Below are positions 1 to 8,765 of a stretch of DNA of 64,000 bases, one piece after another (the first letter of the stretch is position 1; each line of letters starts with the position of its first letter). Location of the stretch: the NCBI RefSeq assembly GCF_000423925.1, contig NZ_AUIX01000016.1, positions 1 through 64,000 of the forward strand. The letters are read 5' to 3'. Both the position numbers and the translations under genes were made by a program. This stretch comes from Butyrivibrio sp. VCD2006. GTDB lineage: Bacteria > Bacillota > Clostridia > Lachnospirales > Lachnospiraceae. The notes beneath the pieces were generated by a model. The model did not search any database and was not told the origin of the DNA. It saw only the letters and a list, made by a program, of their open reading frames with translations.

Positions 1-65
1 TGTCGTGCTCCTGTTCAAACCAATTCCCTGGCATGCTAAAATGAGGCATGACAGGAGGATAGATC

Positions 66-227
66 ATGGTTGATAAGGCACTAATAGCAAAGCTTAGAGA
101 GAAATACATGCAATGCCCGCCGGAAGGCATGTCGGCGGATGAAATCCGTGAGATGGACGATGAAGACCTTCTCGATATGGATTACTTTATGCACGAAGAT
201 GATGAATTCTTTGATGAGGTAGACTGA
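66..227 (+). CDS. Small acidic hypothetical protein (53 aa)
   Basis: ATG at 66 follows a perfect AGGAGG at 53-58, and the frame stays open to TGA at 225-227. The product is very acidic in its second half (MDDEDLLDMDYF, then HEDDEFFDEVD) and has no membrane segment. A good intrinsic terminator lies 30 bases downstream, so this looks like a complete monocistronic gene rather than a chance ORF. I do not recognise the family. It is one of only two genes in the window on the plus strand. Function unknown; a small acidic binding or adaptor protein is only a guess. Confidence 0.6.
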   Translation: MVDKALIAKLREKYMQCPPEGMSADEIREMDDEDLLDMDYFMHEDDEFFDEVD

Positions 228-258
228 TAATAACAATCAGCATACCTCCGCTTTGCGT

Positions 259-284
259 GGCCCGGTCTTGCCGGGCCTTTTAAT
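259..284 (+). terminator. Intrinsic terminator of the 53-aa gene
   Basis: GGCCCGG (259-265) pairs perfectly with CCGGGCC (271-277) across a 5-nt loop and is followed by TTTTAATT. It sits 31 bases behind the stop codon of the small plus-strand ORF. Confidence 0.8.
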
Positions 285-321
285 TCAAGGTTGCGCCGCC
301 AAGGCGCAATTTCCTATTAAA

Positions 322-363
322 CAAAAAATACGGGAAGCGGCTTATTTAAACCATTTCCCGTAT
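322..363 (-). terminator. Minus-strand intrinsic terminator
   Basis: ATACGGGAA (328-336) and TTCCCGTAT (355-363) form a 9-bp stem. Read on the minus strand the stem is followed by a T-run (poly-A at 323-328 on the plus strand). It lies directly downstream of the tRNA-like fragment and the response-regulator remnant, so it could be the old terminator of either. Confidence 0.65.
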
Positions 364-371
364 TTACCATT

Positions 372-403
372 TAGTAGCGAGAGGGGGATTCGAACCCTCG
401 ACA
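372..403 (-). pseudogene. tRNA 3'-end fragment (T-arm and acceptor half)
   Basis: The minus strand reads GAGGG-TTCGAAT-CCCCCTC followed by TCGCTA, which is the T-stem, T-loop and start of an acceptor 3' strand of a tRNA. No matching 5' acceptor strand, D-arm or anticodon arm is present within 100 bases upstream; that DNA is AT-rich and unstructured. A terminator follows at once. Such 3'-end fragments are often att scars left by elements that integrate into tRNA genes, but a decayed tRNA gene is equally possible. Confidence 0.45.
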
Positions 404-536
404 TTTTTTAATAATTCAATAATCGTCTCACTCATGGAATGAAAAATTTCCCTAAACACAAAAAAATAGTAACGATAAGTACATCAGCGCCGTTCAAACT
501 TCTATCTCCCCCTCAATGAAACCCAATGTACTTTCG

Positions 537-725
537 TTACGCTTTAGACATAGTATATACAACCATGTCAAGAAGTGCCACGTCTACATCATTATCTTCC
601 ATATAGTCTATTGCATCACTGCCTAAGAGAAATCCTCTGACCTCATCGAAAAAACCGGACTCTTCCATAAAAGAAACCGTAAGATCAAGGATCATATCCT
701 CATCATCAACGCATATTGCTTTCAC
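537..725 (-). pseudogene. Truncated response-regulator receiver domain
   Basis: The product starts VKAICVDDEDMILDLTVS, a typical receiver N-terminus with the acidic DD pair, and runs to VDVALLDM, where the Asp is the phospho-acceptor. It then switches to eight unrelated residues (VVYTMSKA) and stops. A receiver is about 120 residues and these regulators normally carry a LytTR or HTH output domain, so more than half the gene is missing. The best start is GTG at 725, six bases behind a GGGAGAG ribosome site; an upstream in-frame GTG at 740 has none. No functional output is expected. The tRNA fragment nearby suggests a deletion or excision event at this spot. Confidence 0.65.
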
Positions 726-823
726 TGCCATCTCTCCCACACAGATTTTTAGTCTGATAAATGTCTATATTATTATACCGCAAATAGATATTTTTCCGTG
801 TAAAAAAGAGAAATTTCTTACTT

Positions 824-1390
824 TTATCCTTTAACAAAATTCTTAAGCATCTGTTTTCCATCGGGAGTCATTATTGATTCAGGATGGAACTGAACTCCGT
901 AAATAGGATAATCTTTATGCTTAACAGCCATAACCTCGCCGTCTACGGTTCTGGCAGTCACCACAAGCTCATCAGGAATTGTGTCTCCCGCTGCTGCAAG
1001 GGAATGATATCTTGCAACAGGAGCTGTTTCAGGACAGCCCTTGAACAAAGAACAGCTTAAGTCAAATTTTACCTCTGACTGTTTTCCATGCATCAGCTCC
1101 TTGGCATAGGTTACTGTCGCGCCGTAGGCCATGCATATGGCCTGGTGTCCAAGGCATACTCCAAGAGTAGGTATCTCCTTTGCAATAGTCTTTGCGACTT
1201 CAACAATAATACCTGCATCCTCAGGTCTTCCCGGCCCCGGTGAGAGGATGATTCTGTCGGGAGAAAGCTTTCGTATTTCTTCCACGGTCATCTCGTCGTT
1301 CCTGATAACCTTTATGTCAGGCTCTATCTCGCCGATGAGCTGATAGAGATTGTATGAAAAACTGTCATAATTATCTATAAGTAAGAGCAT
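824..1390 (-). CDS. trpG: Anthranilate synthase component II (glutamine amidotransferase)
   Basis: Supplies ammonia from glutamine to TrpE for anthranilate formation from chorismate. At 188 residues it is a single class I amidotransferase domain: SPGPGRPEDAG near 50-60, nucleophile Cys79 in GVCLGHQAI, and His169/Glu171 in FHPES complete the triad. There is no fusion to TrpD. It is the last gene of the trp operon, about 210 bases behind trpE with a repeat-filled gap between. The ATG has its own AAGGAT ribosome site inside that gap. Placement of trpE and trpG at the distal end is unusual, since most trp operons begin with them. A PabA role as well is possible because no pabA is seen here. Confidence 0.93.
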   Translation of the reverse strand: MLLLIDNYDSFSYNLYQLIGEIEPDIKVIRNDEMTVEEIRKLSPDRIILSPGPGRPEDAGIIVEVAKTIAKEIPTLGVCLGHQAICMAYGATVTYAKELMHGKQSEVKFDLSCSLFKGCPETAPVARYHSLAAAGDTIPDELVVTARTVDGEVMAVKHKDYPIYGVQFHPESIMTPDGKQMLKNFVKG

Positions 1391-1407
1391 ATGTTATCCT
1401 TTCTTGA

Positions 1408-1600
1408 CCCTCATCCGTCAGCTACGCTGACACCTTCCCCCAGAGGGGGAAGGCATTTCTTTTTGCTTTCCCCCTCTGGGGTATACTTTTCTTTTGCTTT
1501 CCCCCTCCGGGGTATACTTTTCTTTTGCTTTCCCCCTATGGGGTATACTTTTCTTTTGCCTTCCCCCTTTGGGGGAAGGTGCCCGAAGGGCGGATGAGGG
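1408..1600 (-). repeat. Two-hairpin repeat pair enclosing a 31-bp tandem array
   Basis: The trpE-trpG gap is bounded by a CCCTCATCCG end at 1408 and its inverted counterpart CGGATGAGGG ending at 1600. Next to the first end are hairpins GTCAG/CTGAC and CCTTCCCCC/GGGGGAAGG. Between the ends, three 31-bp units start at 1465, 1496 and 1527, and a fourth partial unit starts at 1558; each contains CCCCCTNNGGGG and a TATACTTTTC tail. Variation sits mainly in the two bases of the CCCCCTNNGGGG loop. Confidence 0.85.
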
Positions 1601-1602
1601 TG

Positions 1603-3075
1603 TTAGTCGATATCTTCAGATTCAAGAGCCTTAAGAGCCGCCTTGGCTTTGTTGAGGCACTCCTGATATTCCTTCTCCGGCACTGAATCCGCAACGATTC
1701 CTGCACCACTCCTAACGAAGACTTTGCCATTTTTCTTGTAAACAATTCTGATGGCAATACAGGTGTCCATGTTTCCTGAAAAATCGATATAGCCTATGGC
1801 GCCACCATAAATGCCGCGCTTGTTGTTTTCAAGTTCTCCGATTATCTGGCAAGCCCTGATCTTGGGTGCGCCGGAAAGTGTACCAGCAGGGAGCACTGAT
1901 TCGATTGCGGAAAGTGCATCCTTATCATCCCTGATTTCTCCACGTACCGTTGAACCGATATGCATAACGTGTGAATATCGCTCTATTGAATGAAGCTTCT
2001 CCACTTCAACCGTGCCGAATTTGCTGATTTTTCCAAGATCATTTCGTCCAAGATCCACAAGCATGTTGTGCTCTGCAAGCTCTTTATCATCCGCAAGAAG
2101 TTCTTCCTCAAGGCGCTTATCCTCTTCCTCTGTCGCTCCTCTTGGCCTTGTACCAGCAAGCGGGAAGGTATGGAGTATTCCGTCCTGAAGCTTTACCAGA
2201 GTCTCAGGAGAAGCACCGGCAACCTCAACATCCGTGCCTGAGAAATAGAACATATAAGGCGAAGGATTTATAGTGCGCAGCACTCTGTAGGTATCAAAAA
2301 GGCTGCCCTCATAAGGTGCCGACAATCTGTTTGAAAGAACGATCTGAAAAATGTCTCCCTCGAAAATGTGGTGCTTGGCCTTTTCAACCATCTCGCAGAA
2401 CTCTTCCTTCTCGAAAAGAGGTGTCACAGGTCCAAGGAGTTTTCCTGCAGGCTCTATCAGCTTCTCTCCGTTTTTCAAAAGATTGGATAGGCTCTTTAAA
2501 TCCTCAACTGCCTTCTTATAGTTTTCCTCGGGGTTGTCTAATTTGATGTTTACTATAAGGATGATTTTCTGCTTCGTGTTGTCAAAAGCGATTACCTTAT
2601 CAAAAAGCATGAGATCCATGTCCATAAAGGACTCTGTATCTTCAACGTTCATCTTTACTGTAGGCTCGCTATAGCCAAGAAAATCATAGGCAAAATATCC
2701 AACCATCCCTCCCGTAAATGTAGGAAGGTAAGAAATTCTGGGACTTTTGTACTCTGCAAGGATTCCGCGAAGATACTCGGAAGGATTTCCTTCCACGAAT
2801 TTCTTCTTGCCCTTATCATCAGTTACTCTGATTTTGCCATCGATACATGTGATTTCCATCTTGGGCTCAAAGCCGAGAAAAGTGTATCTTCCCCAGTTTT
2901 CATCAGCCTTGGCGGACTCAAGCATGTAGCAGTGCTTTGATGCCTTTTTAAGGATTCTCACGGTCTCTATGGGAGTTGTAAAATCCGAAAGGATTTCACA
3001 GCTTACGGGAGCCACGTCATATTTTCCGGTACTTGCTATTTTTTGTATTTCTTGTAATTCAGGTAGTGTTTTCAT
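1603..3075 (-). CDS. trpE: Anthranilate synthase component I
   Basis: Converts chorismate to anthranilate using ammonia from TrpG; first step of tryptophan synthesis. The 490-residue length is normal. The N-terminal regulatory domain has MLES at 51-54, matching the LLES motif that binds feedback tryptophan. The C-terminal chorismate-binding domain shows [39 protein letters not shown] and [13 protein letters not shown] in the expected order. The start is ATG 3075; its ribosome site GAGGG (3082-3086) is the terminus of the intergenic repeat, six bases away. Flanked on both sides by repeat arrays. TrpE rather than PabB is favoured by the LLES-type motif and the operon. Confidence 0.95.
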   Translation of the reverse strand: MKTLPELQEIQKIASTGKYDVAPVSCEILSDFTTPIETVRILKKASKHCYMLESAKADENWGRYTFLGFEPKMEITCIDGKIRVTDDKGKKKFVEGNPSEYLRGILAEYKSPRISYLPTFTGGMVGYFAYDFLGYSEPTVKMNVEDTESFMDMDLMLFDKVIAFDNTKQKIILIVNIKLDNPEENYKKAVEDLKSLSNLLKNGEKLIEPAGKLLGPVTPLFEKEEFCEMVEKAKHHIFEGDIFQIVLSNRLSAPYEGSLFDTYRVLRTINPSPYMFYFSGTDVEVAGASPETLVKLQDGILHTFPLAGTRPRGATEEEDKRLEEELLADDKELAEHNMLVDLGRNDLGKISKFGTVEVEKLHSIERYSHVMHIGSTVRGEIRDDKDALSAIESVLPAGTLSGAPKIRACQIIGELENNKRGIYGGAIGYIDFSGNMDTCIAIRIVYKKNGKVFVRSGAGIVADSVPEKEYQECLNKAKAALKALESEDID

Positions 3076-3081
3076 AGTTTG

Positions 3082-3350
3082 CCCTCATCCGGCGCTTCGC
3101 GCCACCTTCTCCCGTGGGGAGAAGGCTTATATGCTCTTTATTTCTTGTTTTATGAGACAAAAGAACCGTCCCCTTGTCTTATCCTTGCCTTATGGGACAA
3201 AAGAACCGTCCCCTTGTCTTATCCTTGCCTTATGAGGCAAAAGAACCGTCCCCTTGTCTTATCCTTGCCTTATGAGACAAAAGAACCGTCCCCTTGTCTT
3301 ATCCTTGCCTTATGAGACAATAGAACCGTCCCCTTGTCTTATCAGGAAGC
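3082..3350 (-). repeat. Two-hairpin repeat plus five 40-bp tandem units
   Basis: Starts with the CCCTCATCCG end and hairpins GGCGC/GCGCC and CCTTCTCCC/GGGAGAAGG, then five 40-bp units beginning at 3151, 3191, 3231, 3271 and 3311. Each unit holds GACAAAAGAACCGTCCCCTTGTC, split by one or two base changes. That core is itself an imperfect palindrome (GACAA/TTGTC). The last unit runs into the trpA stop codon at 3342. Similar GGGGACGGTTCTTTTGTC motifs are, as I recall, common REP-like sequences in Clostridia. Confidence 0.85.
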
Positions 3351-4118
3351 CTTGTATGCGCTCTTCATGTTCTTTACAAATTCTCCCACATGGGAAGGTG
3401 CATCCTTTCCGTTCTCTGCGATGATGCGGACAATGGCTGAGCCGACAATTGCACCGTCTGATATCTCTGCCATCCGGGATGCCTGCTCGGGAGTTGAGAT
3501 TCCAAAGCCCACTGCACAGGGAACGTCGGTGACCTTTCTTATCTTTTCCACAAGTTCCTTTACATTGGTGCTTATAGTGCTTCTTGTTCCAGTAACACCA
3601 AGGCTTGATACGATGTAAATAAAGCCCTTCGCCTGAGCTGCGATTGTAGCAATTCTGTCATCTGATGTGGGAGCTACCATTGAAATAAAGTCAATTCCAT
3701 ACTTTGCTGCCACTTCATCGAACTCTTCTTTTTCCTCAAAAGGGACGTCGGGAAGTATCACTCCATCCATACCGATCTTCTGACATTTTTCAAAGAATCT
3801 GTCCATACCATATGAAAAGATCACGTTGGCATAGGTCATGAAAACCATGGGTACGGTTATCTCACCGCGAACCTCCTCAACCATCTTGAAGATGTCATCG
3901 GTTGTAATCCCGTTCTTAAGTGCTCTGATGTTAGCGCCCTGAATTACCGGTCCCTCAGCTGTGGGATCTGAAAAAGGAATGCCAAGCTCTATGAGATCAG
4001 CGCCGTTTTTCTGAAGCTCTGAAAGGATTTTCTTCGTGGTCTCAAGGTCAGGGTCACCACAGGTTACAAAAGGTATGAAGGCCTTTTTATTATTGAATGC
4101 TTCTGCTATTTTACTCAT
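3342..4118 (-). CDS. trpA: Tryptophan synthase alpha chain
   Basis: Cleaves indole-3-glycerol phosphate to indole and glyceraldehyde 3-phosphate and channels indole to TrpB. The 258-residue TIM barrel has catalytic Glu44 in [10 protein letters not shown] and Asp51 in the same motif, with GVTGTRS and GFGIST phosphate-binding loops further on. The start ATG lies inside the end of trpB (ATGAGTAA overlap of 8 bases), so the two are translationally coupled, as usual for the alpha2-beta2 complex. This is the only junction of the trp operon without a repeat insertion. Confidence 0.95.
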   Translation of the reverse strand: MSKIAEAFNNKKAFIPFVTCGDPDLETTKKILSELQKNGADLIELGIPFSDPTAEGPVIQGANIRALKNGITTDDIFKMVEEVRGEITVPMVFMTYANVIFSYGMDRFFEKCQKIGMDGVILPDVPFEEKEEFDEVAAKYGIDFISMVAPTSDDRIATIAAQAKGFIYIVSSLGVTGTRSTISTNVKELVEKIRKVTDVPCAVGFGISTPEQASRMAEISDGAIVGSAIVRIIAENGKDAPSHVGEFVKNMKSAYKAS

Positions 4119-5301
4119 GGATATCCTCCCCTCTGTATCTTGCGATTGCGGCGCAGTCCTTGTCGCCTCTTCCGGAAATTGTTATTACGATAATTTCATC
4201 CTTGCTCATAGTGGGCGCAATTTTCATTGCGTGAGCAACTGCGTGTGCAGACTCGATTGCAGGTATTATGCCCTCTGTCTTTGACAGGTATTCAAAGGCG
4301 TTAACTGCTTCATCATCTGTAACCGGCACGTACTGTGCTCTTCCAGTATCGTGAAGATTAGCATGCTCAGGTCCGATTCCAGGATAATCAAGTCCGGCGG
4401 AGATTGAATAAACGGGAGCGATCTGTCCGTATTCATCCTGACAGAAGTAGGACTTCATGCCGTGGAAAATTCCAAGCTTTCCGGTATTGATGGTGGCAGC
4501 TGTCTCGAAGGTATCTATGCCTCTTCCCGCTGCCTCACAGCCGATGAGCTTTACATCCTTATCTTCAATGAAGTTATAGAAGGTACCGATTGCATTGGAG
4601 CCGCCACCTACACAAGCCATGACAACATCAGGAAGTCTTCCCTCTTTTGCAAGGATCTGCTCCTTGATCTCCTTGGAGATAACAGACTGGAAGTCTCTCA
4701 CTATAGTAGGAAAAGGATGAGGTCCCATTACCGAACCAAGGCAGTAATGTGTGTCATCAATTCTGGAAGTCCACTCTCTCATAGCCTCGGATACCGCATC
4801 CTTAAGTGTTGCTGTTCCGGATGTTACGGGAATAACCTCAGCTCCAAGAAGTCTCATTCTGTATACGTTAAGAGCCTGTCTCTTGGTATCCTCTTCACCC
4901 ATGAAAACAACGCATTCCATTCCCATGAGAGCCGCTGCTGTTGCGGTTGCAACGCCGTGCTGACCTGCTCCTGTCTCGGCAATAAGTCTTGTCTTTCCCA
5001 TCTTCTTTGCAAGAAGTGCCTGTCCAAGAACATTGTTTATCTTGTGAGAACCTGTGTGGTTAAGGTCTTCTCTCTTCAGATAGATTTTTGCTCCGCCAAG
5101 ATCCTTGGTCATCTTCTCGGCGTAGTAGAGCCTTGAAGGTCTGCCTGCATATTCATCAAAAAGCTCCTTAAGCTCTCTATTGAACTCGGGATCGTTTTTG
5201 TAATGGTTGTAGGCTTTTTCCAGTTCAATTACTGCATTCATAAGAGTTTCGGGGATGTACTGTCCGCCGTGAACTCCGAATCTTCCGTTTTTGTTAGTCA
5301 T
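4111..5301 (-). CDS. trpB: Tryptophan synthase beta chain
   Basis: PLP enzyme that condenses indole with serine to give tryptophan. It has 396 residues, the usual length of the TrpB1 type that partners TrpA. PLP lysine is Lys87 in HTGSHKINN; the phosphate-binding GGGSNAIG loop is at 232-239; [10 protein letters not shown] near 111-120 contains the catalytic-loop residues. The ATG has AAGGAG eight bases upstream. Coupled to trpA by overlap. Confidence 0.96.
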   Translation of the reverse strand: MTNKNGRFGVHGGQYIPETLMNAVIELEKAYNHYKNDPEFNRELKELFDEYAGRPSRLYYAEKMTKDLGGAKIYLKREDLNHTGSHKINNVLGQALLAKKMGKTRLIAETGAGQHGVATATAAALMGMECVVFMGEEDTKRQALNVYRMRLLGAEVIPVTSGTATLKDAVSEAMREWTSRIDDTHYCLGSVMGPHPFPTIVRDFQSVISKEIKEQILAKEGRLPDVVMACVGGGSNAIGTFYNFIEDKDVKLIGCEAAGRGIDTFETAATINTGKLGIFHGMKSYFCQDEYGQIAPVYSISAGLDYPGIGPEHANLHDTGRAQYVPVTDDEAVNAFEYLSKTEGIIPAIESAHAVAHAMKIAPTMSKDEIIVITISGRGDKDCAAIARYRGEDIHE

Positions 5302-5319
5302 GTTGTTTCTCCTTTTGTG

Positions 5320-5368
5320 CCCTCATCCGGCACTTCGTGCCACCTTCCCCCAAAGGGGGAAGGCTTTA
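5320..5368 (-). repeat. Two-hairpin repeat, short form
   Basis: CCCTCATCCG end, hairpin GGCAC/GTGCC around TTCG, then CCTTCCCCC/GGGGGAAGG and the GGCTTTAA tail. The tail supplies the stop codon (TAA, 5366-5368) of trpF. There is no tandem array at this copy, so it shows the minimal element of about 49 bases. Confidence 0.85.
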
Positions 5369-6022
5369 AGAGTGCCTTACTGCCTCAATAATTTTCTTCA
5401 TCTTCTCCTCATCCTTAATGCCGTCAGTCTCAATTCCCGAGCTGACATCGATGGCATAAGGCTTTACTACATTTACTGCTTCCTCAATATTTCCTGTGTT
5501 TATTCCACCTGCAAGGAAATATGGTCTATCAATCTTTTCAAGTATCTTCCAATTGAAGGCTGTTCCTGTTCCCTGGCCGGAATCAACGAGAACCATGTCG
5601 GCAGAGGATTCATTGATAGCTGTAAGCTGAGCTGCTATTCTCTCCTCTGTCGTTTTAACTTCCCCGTTTGATGAATCTACATTATCAGCTGTGCTTTTTA
5701 TCTGAAAAGCTTTGATGATTTTTGCACCTGTGAGCTTTCTTAGCTGTCCAATATATTTCTCATCTTCATTTCCGTGAAGCTGTATTATGTCGATTACCTT
5801 GTTATTTGCAAGTTCTGCTATGAACTCAGGCTTTTCATCAACGAAAACTCCGACGGCTTTGATTGCAGGATCAAGTTTTTCCTTAAGCTGTTTTGCTGCT
5901 TCCGGGTCCACATTTCGTTTGCTCTTTTGCCAAAAGATGAAACCGATGTAGTCGGGGTGAAGTCTGTTTACTATGTCGATGTCTTCGGGTCTTTTCAGAC
6001 CGCAGAATTTTGTTTTTATCAT
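5366..6022 (-). CDS. trpF: Phosphoribosylanthranilate isomerase
   Basis: Isomerises N-(5'-phosphoribosyl)anthranilate to CdRP, the third step after anthranilate. It is a 218-residue monofunctional (beta-alpha)8 barrel. It begins MIKTKFCGLKRPEDI with the catalytic Cys at position 7, and has VLVDSGQGTGTAFNW (catalytic Asp) and LAGGINTGN near the phosphate site. A longer frame begins at 6040 inside the repeat, but MIKTKFCG is the family's N-terminus and GAGGG from the repeat end lies four bases upstream of this ATG, so 6022 is chosen. The stop codon is contributed by the next repeat copy. Confidence 0.93.
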   Translation of the reverse strand: MIKTKFCGLKRPEDIDIVNRLHPDYIGFIFWQKSKRNVDPEAAKQLKEKLDPAIKAVGVFVDEKPEFIAELANNKVIDIIQLHGNEDEKYIGQLRKLTGAKIIKAFQIKSTADNVDSSNGEVKTTEERIAAQLTAINESSADMVLVDSGQGTGTAFNWKILEKIDRPYFLAGGINTGNIEEAVNVVKPYAIDVSSGIETDGIKDEEKMKKIIEAVRHS

Positions 6023-6026
6023 GGGA

Positions 6027-6292
6027 CCCTCATCCGGCACTTCGTGCCACCTTCTCCCTAAAAGGGAGAAGGCTTTATTTTTTTATCCTCTCCTTCCTGG
6101 AGAAGGCTTTAACTTTTTTTATCCTCTCCTTCCTGGAGAAGGCTTTAACTTTTTATCCTCTTCATCTTGGAGAAGGCTTTAACTTTTTTGTCCTCTCCGT
6201 CTTGGAGAAGGCTTTAACTTTTTTGTCCTCTCCGTCTTGGAGAAGGCTTTAACTTTTTTGTCCTCTCCGTCTTGGAGAAGGCTTTAATTCTT
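6027..6292 (-). repeat. Two-hairpin repeat plus about six 34-36 bp tandem units
   Basis: CCCTCATCCG end, hairpins GGCAC/GTGCC and CTTCTCCC/GGGAGAAG, then GGCTTTA at 6071, 6105, 6141, 6175, 6210, 6245 and 6280. Each unit reads roughly GGCTTTAACTTTTTTGTC followed by a short CTCCNNCNTGGAG hairpin and ends with AGAA. The units closest to trpC are nearly identical, pointing to recent expansion. The unit is built from the repeat's own right end (GGGAGAAGGCTTT). Confidence 0.87.
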
Positions 6293-6296
6293 AATT

Positions 6297-7073
6297 TTAG
6301 CTCTTCAATTCTGCAAGCATTGCCTTCTTGTCGGCAGCTCTCATAAGTGTCTCACCAACAAGAACTGCGTCCACCCCGTTTTCCCTAAGAGTTCTTACAT
6401 CCTCAGCCGTTTTTATTCCGCTCTCTGAAACATAGATTACGTTTTCAGGGATAAGGCTTCTAAGTCTCATGCTGTTGGAAGTATCAACGGTGAAGTCCTT
6501 AAGGTTTCTGTTGTTAACTCCGATTATCCTTGCACCTACTTCAATTCCCATCTCGATTTCTTTTTCATCGTGGGCTTCCACAAGAGCAGATAATCCAAGG
6601 TCGTCGCAGATGTTTATGTACTCTCTGATACGCTCCTTTTCCAGGATAGAGCAGATAAGCAAAACTGCTGATGCTCCAAGGTTCTTTGCTTCAAAGATCA
6701 TGTACTCATCTACTGTGAAGTCCTTTCTGATACAGGGTATCTTCACTGCTTCTGTGATCTCTTTAAGGTACTTATCACTTCCCAAAAACCACTTGGGTTC
6801 TGTGAGAACCGATATGGCATCTGCACCGGCTTTTTCATAGTCAAGAGCGATGTCCAGATATGGGAAATTCTCAGCGATAAGTCCCTTGGACGGTGATGCC
6901 TTTTTGCACTCACATATAAAAGATATTCCGTCTTTTTTTAATGCATTTTCAAAAGAGAAATCACCCTTTGGAAGACTCTCTGCCATGCTTCTTACTTCAT
7001 TGAATGGAGTCTTCTTTTTTGCTTCCTCTACTCTGATTTTTGCATAAGCTGCAAGTTCGTCTAGTATTGTCAT
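6297..7073 (-). CDS. trpC: Indole-3-glycerol phosphate synthase
   Basis: Closes the indole ring, turning CdRP into indole-3-glycerol phosphate with loss of CO2. The 258-residue monofunctional barrel shows CECKKASPSKG near residues 54-64 (catalytic lysines), IRKDF, IIGVNNRNLKDF and VSESGIKT. The start is ATG 7073 (MTILDEL), five bases behind the GAGGG of the repeat end; the alternative ATG at 7085 lies inside the repeat itself. Not fused to trpF, unlike the enterobacterial enzyme. Confidence 0.94.
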   Translation of the reverse strand: MTILDELAAYAKIRVEEAKKKTPFNEVRSMAESLPKGDFSFENALKKDGISFICECKKASPSKGLIAENFPYLDIALDYEKAGADAISVLTEPKWFLGSDKYLKEITEAVKIPCIRKDFTVDEYMIFEAKNLGASAVLLICSILEKERIREYINICDDLGLSALVEAHDEKEIEMGIEVGARIIGVNNRNLKDFTVDTSNSMRLRSLIPENVIYVSESGIKTAEDVRTLRENGVDAVLVGETLMRAADKKAMLAELKS

Positions 7074-7078
7074 TGTTA

Positions 7079-7183
7079 CCCTCATCCGTCAGCTTCGCTG
7101 ACACCTTGTCTTCGCTCCGCTTCGGTCCGCGCAAAGCAATCGTCCACCGGACGATTTGCGCCCCTACCAGGGAGAAGGCTTTA
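7079..7183 (-). repeat. Two-hairpin repeat carrying an extra hairpin
   Basis: CCCTCATCCG end and GTCAG/CTGAC hairpin as in other copies. The second hairpin is split open by about 60 bases rich in GC that contain a strong stem: AATCGTCC (7139-7146) with GGACGATT (7150-7157), extended outward by GCGCAAA and TTTGCGC. The element resumes with CAGGGAGAAGGCTTTA. This copy shows an insertion within the element rather than a tandem array at its end. Confidence 0.75.
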
Positions 7184-7222
7184 TTTTTCTTAGCTTATTG
7201 CTACTTTTTTCATTCACTTGAA

Positions 7223-8239
7223 TTAACGATTACTTACTTCAATAAACTTCTCAAGTGTCTCGGTAGCTTTTCCTGAATCGATAAGTTCCTTTGCAAGTTC
7301 GATTCCTGCTGCAAAGCTGTCAGCTTTTCCTCCGATATAGAGTGATGCACCGGCGTTCATAAGAACTGCATCTCTCTTGGGCCCCTTAGCACCGTTTAAG
7401 ATATCTCTTGTGATCTGAGCGTTCTCTTCGGGTGTGCCGCCCACAAGGTCTTCCTTTTTGCAGGTTGTAAGGCCGAAGTCCTCAGGCTTGATCATGTAGG
7501 TCTTGAACCATCCGTCCTTGATCTCGCAAACCTTGGTAGGTGCGCTAAGAGAAATCTCATCGAGCTTATCCATTCCGTAAACAACCATTCCTCTTTCAAC
7601 GCCGAGACTTACAAGAACCTGTGCAAGGGGCTCAACAAGATATTCATCATATACACCAAGAAGCTGAATCTTGGGCGATCCGGGATTTGTGAGAGGTCCA
7701 AGGATATTGAAAACTGTTCTGAATCCAAGCTCTTTTCTGATGGCTCCGACATACTTCATTGAGGAGTGATACTTCTGAGCGAAGAAGAAGCACATGCCAA
7801 CTTCCTTAAGAAGCTCTATGCACTTTTCAGGATCCTGCTGGATGTTTACACCAAGTGCCTCAAGGCAGTCTGCTGTTCCGCACTTTGAAGATGCTGCTCT
7901 GTTTCCGTGCTTTGCAACCTTCATGCCGCCTGCTGCCGCAACCAGTGCAGATGTTGTTGAGATGTTGAAGCTGTGCGCGTTGTCTCCGCCTGTTCCAACG
8001 ATCTCGAAGATGTCCATTCCTGTATCAACCTTAGTTGCATGATCTCTCATTGCTGCTGCGCAGCCTGCGATTTCCTCTGTTGTCTCTGCTCTTGCGCTCT
8101 TAGTTGAGAGTGCTGACAAAAATGCAGCGTTCTGGGTGGGTGTTGTCTCGCCGCCCATAATCTCGTTCATTACTGAGTATGCCTCATCATATGTGAGATC
8201 CTCTTTGCTTACAATTTTCACAATCGCTTCTTTAATCAT
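7223..8239 (-). CDS. trpD: Anthranilate phosphoribosyltransferase
   Basis: Transfers phosphoribose from PRPP to anthranilate. It is 338 residues from the chosen start. [14 protein letters not shown] (82-95) is the PRPP pyrophosphate loop and [21 protein letters not shown] follows. The frame stays open to an ATG at 8341, but ATG 8239 has a perfect AGGAGG eight bases upstream and gives the family's usual N-terminus ([10 protein letters not shown]), so the extra 34 codons are read-through of an upstream inverted repeat. First gene of the trp operon, behind the T-box. It is a stand-alone enzyme with no TrpG fusion. Confidence 0.95.
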   Translation of the reverse strand: MIKEAIVKIVSKEDLTYDEAYSVMNEIMGGETTPTQNAAFLSALSTKSARAETTEEIAGCAAAMRDHATKVDTGMDIFEIVGTGGDNAHSFNISTTSALVAAAGGMKVAKHGNRAASSKCGTADCLEALGVNIQQDPEKCIELLKEVGMCFFFAQKYHSSMKYVGAIRKELGFRTVFNILGPLTNPGSPKIQLLGVYDEYLVEPLAQVLVSLGVERGMVVYGMDKLDEISLSAPTKVCEIKDGWFKTYMIKPEDFGLTTCKKEDLVGGTPEENAQITRDILNGAKGPKRDAVLMNAGASLYIGGKADSFAAGIELAKELIDSGKATETLEKFIEVSNR

Positions 8240-8266
8240 TCCTTTTTCCTCCTTTTTCCTTAGTCC

Positions 8267-8349
8267 GGTATCAGATAAATATAAATAAATTTCTCGCTCT
8301 GGTTGCTTACGCAAAATCGCTCGAAATTCACTTATATTCATCTGATACC
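8267..8349. repeat. 27-bp inverted repeat between T-box and trpD
   Basis: Arms at 8267-8293 (starting GGTATCAGATAAATATAA) and 8323-8349 (ending TTATATTCATCTGATACC) match at 24 of 27 positions when one is reverse-complemented, enclosing about 29 bases. The mismatches are A/G differences, so several can still pair as G-U in RNA. It sits in the transcribed leader between the T-box terminator and the trpD ribosome site. It could be a small MITE-like insertion or a second leader structure. Confidence 0.7.
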
Positions 8350-8470
8350 TGGGCTATTCAACAATGTAAATTTTGAAAACTCAGGTTCATGATAATACAA
8401 GTTTTTAGCTGACATGCTTATTCAGTTTCCTGGTAATACAAGGTTTTTGCCAAGTAAATTAAATAAAAAA

Positions 8471-8757
8471 GTCCCTGACAGAAATAACATTTCTGTCAAG
8501 GACGAATAATCTACTATCCGCGGTGCCACCTTGAATTCATAGCTATGTGCTACGCGCTTATCAGGATACTAACATACCCCTGGCAACTAACGTATGCCTT
8601 ACGTTGCAGAATACTAAGTCGATTTTCTATCGCACTTTTCACTGCACCCTCAGCGGTCCATTTGATAACTTGTTTCTCATCCGGCTCTCACCACCCCGGA
8701 CTCTCTGTGAAGGCATCATTACCTTTATCTCCGCTTCAACGGTTTAAAGTATTAACT
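8471..8757 (-). ncRNA. Tryptophan T-box riboswitch with terminator
   Basis: The minus strand carries the diagnostic T-box sequence AAGGTGGCACCGCGG (8518-8532), which pairs with the CCA end of uncharged tRNA. Stem I is upstream and includes a GGTGAGAGCC segment. The specifier-loop 3' side reads AAATGGACCGC, placing TGG (8660-8658), the tryptophan codon, in the specifier position. The transcript ends in a strong terminator: GTCCTTGACAGAAATG against the matching arm, 8471-8503, followed by TTTTTTATTT. Uncharged tRNA-Trp should stabilise the antiterminator and let RNA polymerase read into trpD. A consensus promoter lies just upstream. Confidence 0.95.
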
Positions 8758-8765
8758 TGTTATAA

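Noticed and set aside
360-720. tmRNA (ssrA) on the minus strand
   Set aside because: The 3' tRNA-like end is present, but no matching 5' acceptor half or tag reading frame lies at the right distance, and the space is taken by the receiver-domain remnant.
1391-1597. Plus-strand ORF across the trpE-trpG gap
   Set aside because: It translates tandem repeats (PSP-FAFPLRGI pattern) and has no ribosome site; it is an artefact of the 31-bp array.
3079-3315. Plus-strand ORF with repeated KEPSPCLILAL units
   Set aside because: Pure translation of the 40-bp array; not a protein gene.
3151-3350. CRISPR array
   Set aside because: Whole units including would-be spacers are near-identical, so this is a simple tandem repeat. 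The arrays at 1465, 6071 and 52852 fail for the same reason, and no cas gene is present.
4462-5136. 224-codon plus-strand ORF opposite trpB
   Set aside because: Shadow of trpB; Cys/Ser-rich composition typical of antisense frames.
6010-6252. Plus-strand ORF of repeated FFILSFLEKALT units
   Set aside because: Same cause, the 34-36 bp array behind trpC; no start signal.
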